Source: Myxococcota bacterium
GTDB lineage: Bacteria; Myxococcota_A; UBA9160; PR03
Length of the DNA stretch: 11,827 nucleotides
Direction: 5' to 3'
Assembly: GCA_030066475.1 (NCBI GenBank)
Contig: JASJBO010000242.1
Coordinates: forward strand, 1-11,827
In this document: in pieces, positions 1 through 7,676 of the stretch
How positions within the stretch are numbered: position 1 is the first letter of the stretch
Layout of the letters: each line of letters opens with the position of its first letter
Position numbers and translations under genes: made by a program
The notes under the pieces: model-generated
Database searches by the model: none
What the model saw: the letters and a program-made list of their open reading frames with translations, nothing else
Told to the model about the DNA's origin: nothing

Positions 1-737
1 GCCAGGATGCGGTCGACCTCGCGATCGCTGCGCGGCGCCAGGTAGCCCTCGGCCACGCCGCGGCGCAGCAGGTCGTGTGCGGCGTCGAAGTCGTCGAGCC
101 GGAGGTCGCGGACCGCCACGTAGCGATCGCGGGTGAACAGCGTGCCGGAGCCGGAGTAGGTGAACAGCTCCTCGGCGAGACCCGCCAGGGTGCAGACGTT
201 GACCGCCGGGACGCCGCCGGAGAGCATGGCGTCGACCTCGCGCAGCAGCGCGAGGCGGGCGCGCCCGAGCTCGCGCGGCCGTGCCAGCAGGCGCCGCAGC
301 TCGCGCTGGTCGACGAACGAGAGGCGCTGTCCGTCCGAGCGCCGCAGGCCGCCCGCCCGGTCGAGCCAGACGAGCTTGACGAGCCGCAGCCGCAGCGCGA
401 TCTCCCGGCACTGGGCACCGAACGAGCGCCCCCCGGAGGTCACCAGGCCGAGCCGGGCGGCGCGGCGCAGCGATCGCCATACGGCGGCGGGGAGGTCCGG
501 CTGGCGCGCGCCCAGGACGTGGCCCCCCGCGGCCGCCCCGAGCGGCTCGGCCCGGGTCGAGATCAGCACGACGCGGCTCCCCTGGCGGGCCAGCGTCGCG
601 CTGACCCGGCGCAGCGGCTCGGGGTCCGACAGCAGTGCGGCCGGGGCCGCCAGGCCGAGCGTGCGTCCCCGGAACTCCTGGAGGTAGAACTCCCGCTCCG
701 AGAAGGAACTGGGCGAGATCGGGCGCCGGCGTGCCAT
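1..737 (-). CDS. N-acetylglutamate synthase-like protein (amino-acid-kinase-like domain plus start of GNAT domain), partial
   Basis: Read on the minus strand from the ATG at 737-735, this open frame has no stop before the window edge, so about 245 residues are visible and the C-terminus is missing. Residues about 14-26 (SEREFYLQEFRGR) and the block ELFTYSGSGTLF at about 190-201 resemble the kinase-like half of ArgA/ArgB-type proteins, whose usual form is ELFT-dG-GT. VAVRDLRLDDFDAAHDLL (about 207-224) then looks like the first strand and helix of a GNAT acetyltransferase. By family, the role would be acetylation of glutamate from acetyl-CoA, the first step of arginine synthesis, in the cytoplasm. 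The kinase-like part is short (about 205 residues) and lacks the usual K-x-GG and VHGGG nucleotide motifs, so kinase activity is unlikely. No good Shine-Dalgarno site precedes the ATG. It is divergent from the sigma factor gene. A related GNAT enzyme with another substrate is possible. Confidence 0.68.
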   Translation of the reverse strand, partial: MARRRPISPSSFSEREFYLQEFRGRTLGLAAPAALLSDPEPLRRVSATLARQGSRVVLISTRAEPLGAAAGGHVLGARQPDLPAAVWRSLRRAARLGLVTSGGRSFGAQCREIALRLRLVKLVWLDRAGGLRRSDGQRLSFVDQRELRRLLARPRELGRARLALLREVDAMLSGGVPAVNVCTLAGLAEELFTYSGSGTLFTRDRYVAVRDLRLDDFDAAHDLLRRGVAEGYLAPRSDREVDRIL

Positions 738-767
738 GGGCGCCCGATTGTGGCGAATCGGGCCCCT
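738..767. repeat. Inverted repeat directly upstream of the acetyltransferase start
   Basis: CCCGATT (743-749) is matched by AATCGGG (756-762) around a 6-nt centre. The arms extend outward through G742-C763 and, after one mismatch, G739-G740 with C765-C766. It abuts the ATG of the minus-strand gene, so it could be an operator or a leader hairpin over the translation start. Two smaller dyads follow it: CTTGG/CCAAG (766-770 and 776-780) and GCCGC/GCGGC (795-799 and 805-809). The pairing is seen in the sequence; a regulatory role is inference. Confidence 0.5.
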
Positions 768-1085
768 TGGGGCATCCAAGTGTGCGTCACCCCAGCCGCC
801 TCGAGCGGCACTGAAGAGAGCGGTGGACCGCACCATCCCGACGCAGGACAGAGGTACGTGTTGTTTTCAACCCGCTACGGACAACGCTCCGTCGCTCCGA
901 TACTCCCCCTGTTGGCTCTCTGGTATCAGGAGACACCCCGGGGGACTGCGATTCACCGACCGGCAAAAAAGTTCTGGCCAAGCGCGGGGAAAGCGGAGAG
1001 AATGCTGGGCTGCTCGGCCGCCCCCCCGAACAGCCGGTGGCCAGCTGACCATGCAGATGCATCGGGCGCCGTATCTCCAGCGGTG

Positions 1086-1100
1086 CACGAGGAACTCGTG
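1086..1100. repeat. Perfect 6-bp inverted repeat, possible operator upstream of the sigma gene
   Basis: CACGAG (1086-1091) and CTCGTG (1095-1100) are perfect reverse complements with a GAA spacer. The 15-bp dyad lies about 140 bp before the chosen sigma factor start. Its size suits a dimeric repressor site or a small hairpin in a long leader. No regulator can be named, and chance is possible at this GC content. Confidence 0.3.
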
Positions 1101-1224
1101 GAAGCAGACGCGCAGGTGGTTGGCTGGCGCAGCGCCCCCCCGGGTCGAACGCAACGCACCGGGGTTCCTGAAACCGACACCGGGCCGGCGGGTTCGGACG
1201 AGAACGAGTGCCCGAATCGAGGCG

Positions 1225-1230
1225 TAGGAG
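1225..1230 (+). promoter_or_regulatory. Ribosome binding site deciding the sigma factor start
   Basis: TAGGAG ends 10 nt before the GTG at 1241. The alternative in-frame GTG at 1208 has only a weak purine run ahead of it, and the 11 extra residues it would add are a basic stretch (ESRRRRPTG) outside the conserved fold. The later start is therefore preferred. Confidence 0.5.
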
Positions 1231-1240
1231 ACCGACTGGA

Positions 1241-2620
1241 GTGAAGGTGGAGGATCGTCAGACGACGACCGCGGGCGAGAGCACTGCGCGCCCGCCCCAC
1301 GGAGCCACGGCCGCCGTCGCGGCGGAGGAGCTGGACCCGGGGCGCGAGCGGCGCCCGCTCGAGTCCTACTTCCAGGAGATCGGCGGCACCCGCACGCTGC
1401 GGCGTGAGGAAGAGGTGGTGCTGGCCAAGGAGCTGGAGGCCGCCACGGCCCAGCTGCGCGGGTCGCTCTACGTGCTGCCCTGCTCGGCGCGACACGTGGT
1501 GGATCGCTGGGACGCCCTGCGCGCCCTCTCGCACACCGGCGCCAAGCTCTCGGAGTCGATGGGCGAGGAGGAGACCGGCGAGATCGCGGCGCGGGTGGAG
1601 CGCGCCGTCAAGCGCCTCCGAACCCTGCTGGCAGACCGCGAGAAGTCCCAGAAGCGGCGTGCCTCGGTCAAGACCCTCGAGAAGGCCGACACGAAGATCG
1701 CGGGCGAGCTCGACCGGGCCCAGCTCTCGCTGGCCGTGCTCTCGGAGCTGCGCGAGCGCACCATGCGCATCGCGACCGAGATGCGGCGCGCCCGGCGCGG
1801 CACGCGGCGCCTGTCCGAGCTCGAGGCGATCTCGGGGCTGCCGAAGGTGGTGTTCCTCGAGCGCTCGGGCGACGTGCTCGGGGCCCACGCGCGCATGACG
1901 GCGGTGAAGAACCGCTTCATCGAGCACAACCTGAAGCTCGTGGTCGCGATCGCGAAGGACTACCGCAACCTGGGCCTGTCGTTCCCCGACCTGATCCAGG
2001 AAGGGAACCTCGGGCTGATCCGGGCGGTCGAGAAGTTCGACCACCGGCGCGGCTTCAAGTTCTCGACCTACGCGGTCTGGTGGATCCGCCAGGCGCTGGT
2101 GCGCGCGATCCAGAACCACTCGCGCACGATCCGGCTGCCGTCGCACGTGCACGACCGGCTGCAGCGCAGCCAGCGCGTGCGCGCCGAGCTCACCGGCAAG
2201 CTGGGCCGCGAGCCCACCGCCGCGGAGCTGGCACCGGCACTCGGCACCGACGTCGACGCGCTCGAGTCGCTCGACCGGCTGTCGCGCGAGGCGATCTCGC
2301 TCGAGTCCTCGGTGGCCGGCACCGAGAAGCGGCTCGAGGAGTTCGTGGCCGACCCGGGGGCCAGCGCGCCCGACGGCGGCATCGACGGGGACCGCATGCG
2401 CTCGGGCGTCGGGTCGCTGATCTCGGGCCTGGCCGATCGCGAGCAGCTGATCCTGCGCCTGCGCTACGGCCTGGGCGGCGAAGAGGAGCACACGCTCGAG
2501 CAGATCGGCCAGTCGCTGGGCCTGTCGCGCGAGCGCGTCCGCCAGCTCGAGGCTCGTGCGCTCAAGAAGCTGCGCGAGACCATGCCCGCCCAGCGCCTCC
2601 ATCCGATCCTGGAGCCCTAG
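1241..2620 (+). CDS. RNA polymerase sigma factor, sigma-70 family (RpoD/RpoS-like)
   Basis: With the GTG at 1241 the protein has 459 residues. Region 1.2 is at about 39-68 ([10 protein letters not shown], then [12 protein letters not shown]). A charged, helical stretch of about 150 residues follows. Region 2 runs about 223-305, with [12 protein letters not shown], the core-binding [18 protein letters not shown], and the promoter-melting and -10-recognition segment [13 protein letters not shown] through RTIRLPSHV. Region 3 covers about 305-380. Region 4 ends with the helix-turn-helix [18 protein letters not shown] at about 420-437, which reads the -35 element. These regions are complete, so it should bind core polymerase and direct promoter choice. 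Region 1.1 is absent and the insert between 1.2 and 2 resembles a short RpoD non-conserved region, ending in an RpoD-like SGLPKVVF...NRFIEHNL pattern. It could be the primary sigma or, more likely, an alternative group 2 (RpoS-type) factor. It stands alone and converges on uppP. Confidence 0.93.
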   Translation: MKVEDRQTTTAGESTARPPHGATAAVAAEELDPGRERRPLESYFQEIGGTRTLRREEEVVLAKELEAATAQLRGSLYVLPCSARHVVDRWDALRALSHTGAKLSESMGEEETGEIAARVERAVKRLRTLLADREKSQKRRASVKTLEKADTKIAGELDRAQLSLAVLSELRERTMRIATEMRRARRGTRRLSELEAISGLPKVVFLERSGDVLGAHARMTAVKNRFIEHNLKLVVAIAKDYRNLGLSFPDLIQEGNLGLIRAVEKFDHRRGFKFSTYAVWWIRQALVRAIQNHSRTIRLPSHVHDRLQRSQRVRAELTGKLGREPTAAELAPALGTDVDALESLDRLSREAISLESSVAGTEKRLEEFVADPGASAPDGGIDGDRMRSGVGSLISGLADREQLILRLRYGLGGEEEHTLEQIGQSLGLSRERVRQLEARALKKLRETMPAQRLHPILEP

Positions 2621-2621
2621 G

Positions 2622-2653
2622 AGCGCAGCGGCGCCGCCAGGCGCCGTTGCGCT
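2622..2653. terminator. Probable bidirectional terminator hairpin between convergent genes
   Basis: AGCGCAGCGGCGCC (2622-2635) pairs with GGCGCCGTTGCGCT (2640-2653): 14 bp with one G-T wobble and the 4-nt loop GCCA. It nearly fills the 40-bp gap between the stop of the sigma gene at 2620 and the stop of uppP at 2661. There is no T tract on either side, so it may be a U-less terminator, a transcription barrier or an RNA 3'-end stabiliser. Position and length make a terminator role likely for both strands. Confidence 0.7.
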
Positions 2654-2660
2654 TCGGCTC

Positions 2661-3437
2661 CTAGAGCGTCAGGGCAATCGCCAGGGCGCCGACCACCCAG
2701 ACGTAGAACGCGAACTGGTGGAAGCTGCGGGCGCGCAGCAGGCGCACGAACAGGGCCAGGGCGGCGACGCCGGAGACCAGCGCCATGGCGGCGCCCGCCA
2801 GCAGCGGTCCGGCGCCGGCCGCGCCCTCGGCGGCGAGGTCCGGCAGCAGCAGCACCAGCGCGCCGCCGATCGCGGCGACCGACATCAGGAACGAGAACTC
2901 GGCGGCCTTGAGCGGGGCGACGCGCAGCGCCAGGGCCGCCACGACGGTGGCGCCGCTGCGCGAGATGCCGGGCAGGATCGCCACGGCCTGGGCGCAGCCG
3001 ATCCACCAGGCGGCCGCCCAGCCGGGCTCGGGCCGATCGGCGCGCGGCAGCGTGTGCCGCGTGGTCCAGAGCAGCACGCCGGTCACCAGCAGGCAGACGC
3101 CGGCCACCACCGGACGGTCGAACTGGGCCTCGACCCAGTCCTTGGCGAACAGACCGACGCCCACCGCCGGGAGCGTCGCCAGCGCGAGCTTGCCGCCGTA
3201 CTCGAGCGACGCGCGCTCGAGCCGCAGCACGCCGGCCACCAGCTCGGCGATGCGGCGCCGGTAGAAGATCAGCACGGCCAGCAGGGTGGCGCCGTGCAGG
3301 ACCACCTCGAAGCCGATGCCCGTGCTGTGGGCGCCCAGCAGCGCCTCGCCCAGCACCAGGTGGCCGGAGCTCGAGACCGGCAGGAACTCGGTCAGCCCCT
3401 GCACGAGGCCCAGGATCAGCGCCTCGAGCGTGCTCAC
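2661..3437 (-). CDS. uppP: Undecaprenyl-diphosphate phosphatase (UppP/BacA family)
   Basis: This 258-residue membrane protein removes a phosphate from undecaprenyl pyrophosphate, recycling the lipid carrier used for peptidoglycan and surface polysaccharides. The family is linked to bacitracin tolerance. The first motif is QGLTEFLPVSSSGHL at about 13-27, with Q13 and E17 filling the (E/Q)xxxE motif and H26 the conserved histidine. The second is LPGISRSGAT at about 155-164, with Arg160 in the active-site SRS. Several hydrophobic segments follow, and the length matches the family. The GTG start at 3437-3435 overlaps the stop of the RND pump gene as GTGA, and no Shine-Dalgarno site precedes it, so its translation probably depends on reinitiation after the pump gene. 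It is the last gene of the adaptor-pump-uppP operon and ends at the convergent hairpin. Confidence 0.95.
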   Translation of the reverse strand: MSTLEALILGLVQGLTEFLPVSSSGHLVLGEALLGAHSTGIGFEVVLHGATLLAVLIFYRRRIAELVAGVLRLERASLEYGGKLALATLPAVGVGLFAKDWVEAQFDRPVVAGVCLLVTGVLLWTTRHTLPRADRPEPGWAAAWWIGCAQAVAILPGISRSGATVVAALALRVAPLKAAEFSFLMSVAAIGGALVLLLPDLAAEGAAGAGPLLAGAAMALVSGVAALALFVRLLRARSFHQFAFYVWVVGALAIALTL

Positions 3438-6400
3438 GAGGCAGCTCGGGCCGGGCTCGGGGTGGCGGCCGGCCGGGCCAGCCGCGTGCGCAGCGCCTCC
3501 ACGGCCACCCAGGCCGCCGGCACCACGAAGATCGTGAACAGGGTCGAGAAGAACATGCCGCCCACGACGGCGAGGCCCAGCGGGGCGCGCAGCTCGCCGC
3601 CCGCCCCCACCCCCAGCCACTGCGCCACCTCGCGGCTGCCCCCGAGCGCCACCGGGAGCATGCCCACGATGGTCGAGAGCGCCGTCATCAGGATCGGGCG
3701 GAAGCGGGTGCGCGCCGACTCGAGCGCCGCCTCCACCACGCCGCGGCCCGCCTCGCGCAGCTGGTTGGCGAACTCGACGATCAGGATGGCGTTCTTGGTG
3801 ACCAGGCCGACCAGCATCACCATGCCGATCTGGCTGAACAGGTTGAGCGTCTGGCCGACCAGCAGCAGGGTCAGCAGCGCCCCGGTGAACGAGAGCGCCA
3901 CCGCGGTCAGGATCACCAGCGGGTGCACGAAGCTCTCGAACTGGGCGGCCAGCACCAGGTAGATGATCAGCACCGCGAGCAGGTAGGCGAAGACGATCGC
4001 CTGGCTCGACTCGTAGAACTCCTCGGACTCGCCGGAGAACGTCACCCGGTATCCCCCCTCGTCGGGCAGGATCTCTTCGGCCAGCGCGCGCATCCGCGTG
4101 AGCGTGGCGCCGAGTGGGATCTCGTCCTCGAGGTCGGCGGTGACCGTGGCCGCTCGCAGCCGGTCGAAGTGGGGCACGCCCCGCGCCGCGGTGGTCTCGC
4201 GCACCTGCACCACCGAGGAGAGCGGGATCAGGCTGTCGTCTCGGCCGTGGACGTAGAGCAGCGGGATGTCGCCGGGCCGCGAGCGCCGGTCGCGCTCGAG
4301 CTGGACCATCACGTCGTAGGTCTGGCCGTCGAGCTTGAAGGTCGAGAGGTCCTGCCCGCCGAGCAGGATGCGCAGCGTGGTCGCCACCTCGCGCACCGAG
4401 ACGCCCAGGTCGCTGGCGCGGTCGCGGTCGATCCAGACGTCGAGCTGCGGCTTGTTCATCACCAGGTCGCTGCGCAGGTTGCGCAGGCCCGGAACCTCCT
4501 CCTCGGCGCGCTGCACCAGCTCGTCCGCGTAGCCCGCGATCGCCGCGGTATCGGGCCCCTGGATCACCAGCGAGACCGGCGCCGCCCCGAAGCCGCGCCC
4601 GAGCGAGGGAATCTCGCGCGGGTAGGCCTGCATGCCGGGCACCTCCCAGAGCGCGTCGAACAGGTCGTCGACCACCTCGCGCGTCTCGCGGTCGCGCTCG
4701 TCGGCGAGCGAGCCGATCACGATGCCCTCGTTCACCACGCCGGGCGTGCCGATCCCGAGCGCCACCACCGAGAAGTTGCGCACCAGCTCGGGGATGGCCG
4801 ACACGATGTCCTCGATCTGGCGCTGGTAGCGGTCGGTGTACTCGATGGTGCTGCCCTCGGGCGCGCGCGTGAACACGAAGAAGGCGCCGCGGTCGCTCTT
4901 GGGCACGAACTCGCGCGGCACCCAGCCGAAGAACAGCATCGCGAGGCCCAGGGCGAACCAGGTCGCGCCGAAGCCGAGCGTGAAGCCGCGCCGGAGCAGG
5001 CTCGGGGCCAGCAGCCGGCCGTAGCCGTTCGAGAGGCGGTCGAACGCCCGGGCCAGGGCCGCCTTGGCGCCGCGCTCCGCGCCCCCGCTCCGGCGCAGCA
5101 GGCGGGCGCACAGCATCGGCGACAGGGTGAGTGCCACGAAGCCCGAGATGCCGACGGCCGCCGCCACCGTGACGCCGAACTCGCGGAACAGCCGCCCGGT
5201 GGTGTCGGTCAGGAACGTGAGCGGCAGGAACACCGCGATCACCGAGATCGTGGCGGTCACCACGGCGAACGAGATCTCGCGCATGCCGCGGATCGCCGCC
5301 TGCATGGGCGGCTCCCCGGCCTCGACCCAGCGCGTGATGTTCTCGAGCACGATGATGGCGTCGTCCACCACCAGACCGATCGCCAGCGCCAGCCCCATCA
5401 GGGTGAGCGTGTTGATCGTGAAACCGGCGAAGTAGAGGATCGCCAGGGCGCCCACGATCGAGACGGGAATCGCGACCGCGGGGATCAGCGTCGCGCGCAT
5501 CGTGCGCAGGAACAGGTAGATCACGATCAGCACCAGGATCACCGCCTCGACCAGCGTGCGGACCACGTCGTCGATCGACTCGCGGATGAAGTGCGAGCCG
5601 TCGAAGGCGGCGGTGAGCTTGACGTCGTCGGGCAGCTCGCGGCGGATCTCGTCGAGCTCGGCGCGCACGGCGTCGGCCACCGCGATGGTGTTGGCGCGCG
5701 AGAGCTTGACCACGCCGAGCGCGACCGCCGGCTCGCGGTTGAAGCGCACCAGCTTGCGCTCGGTCTCGGGGCCCACCTCGACGCGGGCGATGTCGCGCAG
5801 CCGCACCGGCTCGCCGTCGATGTTCGCGACCACCAGCGCCTCGAAGGCGGGCGCGGTCTTCAGCTCGCCCAGCGTGCGCACGGTGAACTCGCGCTCGAGG
5901 CTCTCGACGCGGCCCGACGGGATGTCGACGTTGCCGCGCTCGAGCGCCGCGGCCACGTCGGTCACGGTGAGGTCGTAGGAGGTGAGCTTGTCGTTGTCGA
6001 TCCAGATGCGCATCGACATGCGCCGCTCGCCGCCGATGAAGACGTTGCCGACGCCGGGCAGCTTGGAGAGGCGGTCCTGCACCTGCGTCTCGGCGATGCG
6101 CGAGAGCGCGATCTGGTCGGTGCCGCCCGAGAGCGCCAGCCACATCACGGGACGCGCGTCGGCGTCCTGCTTGGCGACCACCGGCTCCTCGACCTCTTCG
6201 GGCAGCTCGCGCCGGGCGCGCGCCACGCGGTCGCGCACGTCGTTGGCAGCCTGGTCCACGTCGCGCGCCAGCTCGAACTCGATCGTGATGCTCGAGACCT
6301 GCTCGCGCGAGAGCGAGGTCATGTGCCGGATGCCCTCGATCCCGATGATCTGGTCCTCGAGCGGCTCGGTGACCGAGGTCTCGACCACTTCGGGCGCGGC

Positions 6401-6559
6401 GCCGGGATACACGGTGGTCACCGACACGACCGGCGGATCGACGTTGGGCAGCTCGCGGTTCGGCAGCCGCAGCAGCGAGATCAGCCCGAACAGCACGATC
6501 ACGAGCGACAGCACCGTCGCGAAGACGGGCCGCTCGACGCAGACCTCGGAGAGCTTCAC
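3434..6559 (-). CDS. RND-family efflux pump, inner-membrane permease (AcrB/HAE1-like)
   Basis: The protein has 1041 residues, the usual size for an AcrB-type pump. It begins with a short cytoplasmic stretch and transmembrane helix 1 (about 13-30), then a first large periplasmic part with YPGAAPEVVE (51-60) and TEPLEDQIIGIEG (64-76). The transmembrane block from about 335 carries GLVVDDAI with D399 and D400, and a later helix has GLVTKNAILIVEF with K922. These match the proton-relay Asp pair and Lys of AcrB, so the pump should be proton-driven. A second periplasmic part lies between the two membrane halves. By family it exports drugs or lipophilic compounds as a trimer with the adaptor encoded just upstream. 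Its GTG start overlaps the adaptor stop as GTGA, and its own stop overlaps the uppP start in the same way. No outer-membrane TolC-type gene is present, so a channel encoded elsewhere is needed. The substrate cannot be told from sequence. Confidence 0.95.
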   Translation of the reverse strand: MKLSEVCVERPVFATVLSLVIVLFGLISLLRLPNRELPNVDPPVVSVTTVYPGAAPEVVETSVTEPLEDQIIGIEGIRHMTSLSREQVSSITIEFELARDVDQAANDVRDRVARARRELPEEVEEPVVAKQDADARPVMWLALSGGTDQIALSRIAETQVQDRLSKLPGVGNVFIGGERRMSMRIWIDNDKLTSYDLTVTDVAAALERGNVDIPSGRVESLEREFTVRTLGELKTAPAFEALVVANIDGEPVRLRDIARVEVGPETERKLVRFNREPAVALGVVKLSRANTIAVADAVRAELDEIRRELPDDVKLTAAFDGSHFIRESIDDVVRTLVEAVILVLIVIYLFLRTMRATLIPAVAIPVSIVGALAILYFAGFTINTLTLMGLALAIGLVVDDAIIVLENITRWVEAGEPPMQAAIRGMREISFAVVTATISVIAVFLPLTFLTDTTGRLFREFGVTVAAAVGISGFVALTLSPMLCARLLRRSGGAERGAKAALARAFDRLSNGYGRLLAPSLLRRGFTLGFGATWFALGLAMLFFGWVPREFVPKSDRGAFFVFTRAPEGSTIEYTDRYQRQIEDIVSAIPELVRNFSVVALGIGTPGVVNEGIVIGSLADERDRETREVVDDLFDALWEVPGMQAYPREIPSLGRGFGAAPVSLVIQGPDTAAIAGYADELVQRAEEEVPGLRNLRSDLVMNKPQLDVWIDRDRASDLGVSVREVATTLRILLGGQDLSTFKLDGQTYDVMVQLERDRRSRPGDIPLLYVHGRDDSLIPLSSVVQVRETTAARGVPHFDRLRAATVTADLEDEIPLGATLTRMRALAEEILPDEGGYRVTFSGESEEFYESSQAIVFAYLLAVLIIYLVLAAQFESFVHPLVILTAVALSFTGALLTLLLVGQTLNLFSQIGMVMLVGLVTKNAILIVEFANQLREAGRGVVEAALESARTRFRPILMTALSTIVGMLPVALGGSREVAQWLGVGAGGELRAPLGLAVVGGMFFSTLFTIFVVPAAWVAVEALRTRLARPAATPSPARAAS

Positions 6560-7662
6560 GCGTCGCCGCCGCTGGGCGCAGCGGCGCTGGGCGGCGCGTC
6601 GGGCTCGGAGTCGGCGACGGCGGGCGCCTCGACGCTGCGCACCACGGAGCCCTCGCGCAGCTTGTGGGTCCCCGCCGTCACGACGCGATCGCCCTCGCGG
6701 ACGCCGGTGCGGATCTCCACGCGCCCGCCGGCTCGCGCGCCCAGCTCGACCGGGACCCGCTCGGCCTCGTCGTCGGCGTCGATGCGCCAGACGAAGGGAC
6801 CCTCGCGGTCGCTCACCACCGCCTCCTCGGGCAGCAGGAAGGCCTGGCGACGCCCCAGCTCGGCCTCGACGCGCGCGAACATCCCCGGTAGCAGCGCGCC
6901 GTCCGGGTTCGGCACGAGGCCCTTGATCAGCACCCGCCGCGTGTTGGTGTCGACGTTCGGCGCGATGAACGAGACCGTGCCGGGGAACGAGCGGCCCGGG
7001 TAGGAGGCCACCGTCAGCTCGAAGTCGGCGCCCTTGCGCACCAGCCGCAGCGCCCCTTCGGGGATCGGAAAGGCGAGCTCGAGCGGGTCGATCGCGTCGA
7101 TGCGCACCAGGCCGATGTCGGGCTCGACGCGGGCACCGGGCGAGACCCGCTTGACGCCGACCACCCCGTCGAAGGGCGCGCGCACGCGGGTGCGCTCGAG
7201 CTCGACCCCGGCCAGCTCGACCTCCGCCTTCGCCACCTCGAGCTCGGCGCGGTCGCGCTCGAACTCGGCGTCGGAGGCGGCGTCGCGCCGCTTCAGGCGC
7301 TGGGTGCGGCCGAACTCCGCCTCGGCCAGCGCGAGCCGCGCCTCGGCCTCGCGCAGGCGCGCCACCTGCTCGCGGTCGCGCAGCCGGAACAGCACGGTGC
7401 CGGCCGCGACCGACTGCCCCTCGTCGAACTCGATGCCGTCGAGGACGCCGTCGATCTCGGTGCGCACCAGCACCGACTCGGAGGGCTGCAGCTCGCCCAG
7501 CAGGTCGGCCATCTCGCGGAAGTCCTCGCTGCCGAGCGTGGTCACCTCGACCACCACCGGCCGGGGACCCTCGAAGTCGCCCTGCTCCGCCGCGTCGCCG
7601 CCGCAGGCGGTGAGCGCCAGCGCGACGAGCGCGGCGCTCGCCGCTCGCGCCGGGACACTCAT
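6556..7662 (-). CDS. RND efflux periplasmic adaptor (membrane fusion protein, HlyD/AcrA-like lipoprotein)
   Basis: The 368-residue protein bridges the inner-membrane pump and an outer-membrane channel. It starts at the ATG at 7662-7660, followed by a short hydrophobic signal with the lipobox LTAC, giving acylated Cys20. A barrel-sandwich half follows ([19 protein letters not shown]), then a heptad-rich coiled-coil hairpin at about 94-155 (alternating [14 protein letters not shown] and [18 protein letters not shown] stretches), then [18 protein letters not shown], the returning lipoyl-like half. Beta-barrel and membrane-proximal parts follow ([41 protein letters not shown]). The C-terminus ends in a low-complexity Ala/Pro/Ser/Gly tail. 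It is the first gene of the operon, and its TGA overlaps the pump GTG. No strong Shine-Dalgarno site precedes the ATG; the leader instead holds a run of G on the coding strand and a large inverted repeat. Confidence 0.93.
   Translation of the reverse strand: MSVPARAASAALVALALTACGGDAAEQGDFEGPRPVVVEVTTLGSEDFREMADLLGELQPSESVLVRTEIDGVLDGIEFDEGQSVAAGTVLFRLRDREQVARLREAEARLALAEAEFGRTQRLKRRDAASDAEFERDRAELEVAKAEVELAGVELERTRVRAPFDGVVGVKRVSPGARVEPDIGLVRIDAIDPLELAFPIPEGALRLVRKGADFELTVASYPGRSFPGTVSFIAPNVDTNTRRVLIKGLVPNPDGALLPGMFARVEAELGRRQAFLLPEEAVVSDREGPFVWRIDADDEAERVPVELGARAGGRVEIRTGVREGDRVVTAGTHKLREGSVVRSVEAPAVADSEPDAPPSAAAPSGGDA
6567..6586 (-). repeat. Hairpin just before the RND pump start codon
   Basis: CGCCGCTG (6567-6574) and CAGCGGCG (6579-6586) form a perfect 8-bp stem with a 4-nt loop. 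It lies inside the last codons of the adaptor gene and ends 7 nt before the pump GTG, where a Shine-Dalgarno site would normally be. It may slow or couple translation, but it sits in an Ala/Ser/Gly/Pro-coding repeat-like stretch and could be a by-product of GC-rich codons. Confidence 0.35.
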
Positions 7663-7676
7663 CGGGTCGAGCGTAT

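Larger units (their letters stand above)
738..1240. other. Long divergent intergenic region, no gene seen
   Basis: About 500 bp separate the divergent acetyltransferase and sigma factor genes. Frames crossing it on both strands lack recognisable protein features. Roughly 855-1010 is less GC-rich than its surroundings, with a TTGTTTT run near 861 and an A6 run at 965-970, and is the likeliest place for promoters. A GATACT at 899-904 could be a -10 element for the sigma gene, but no good -35 lies upstream. The region also has two 7-C runs (1021-1027 and 1135-1141) and several short inverted repeats. I cannot assign a promoter with confidence. Confidence 0.6.

Noticed and set aside
917..933. Imperfect dyad TCTC...GAGA around GGTATCA in the left intergenic region
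   Set aside because: Only four outer base pairs match cleanly, and no promoter element can be tied to it, so it is not better than chance.
965..970. A6 run (T6 on the minus strand) as a possible terminator
   Set aside because: No stable stem directly precedes the T run on the minus strand, and no gene ends there.
75..1244. A 389-residue open frame on the plus strand over the left end of the window
   Set aside because: It is antisense to the acetyltransferase-like gene, which carries family motifs, and continues through the intergenic region with no conserved pattern.
953..2602. A 549-residue open frame on the minus strand opposite the sigma factor
   Set aside because: It mirrors the sigma gene and then runs into non-coding DNA, with no recognisable protein features.
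3923..7003. A 1026-residue open frame on the plus strand opposite the RND pump and adaptor
   Set aside because: It is antisense to two proteins with clear family motifs. Its translation is low-complexity (Arg, His, Asp, Glu, Gln, Ala) with no domain, as expected for the mirror frame of GC-rich coding DNA.
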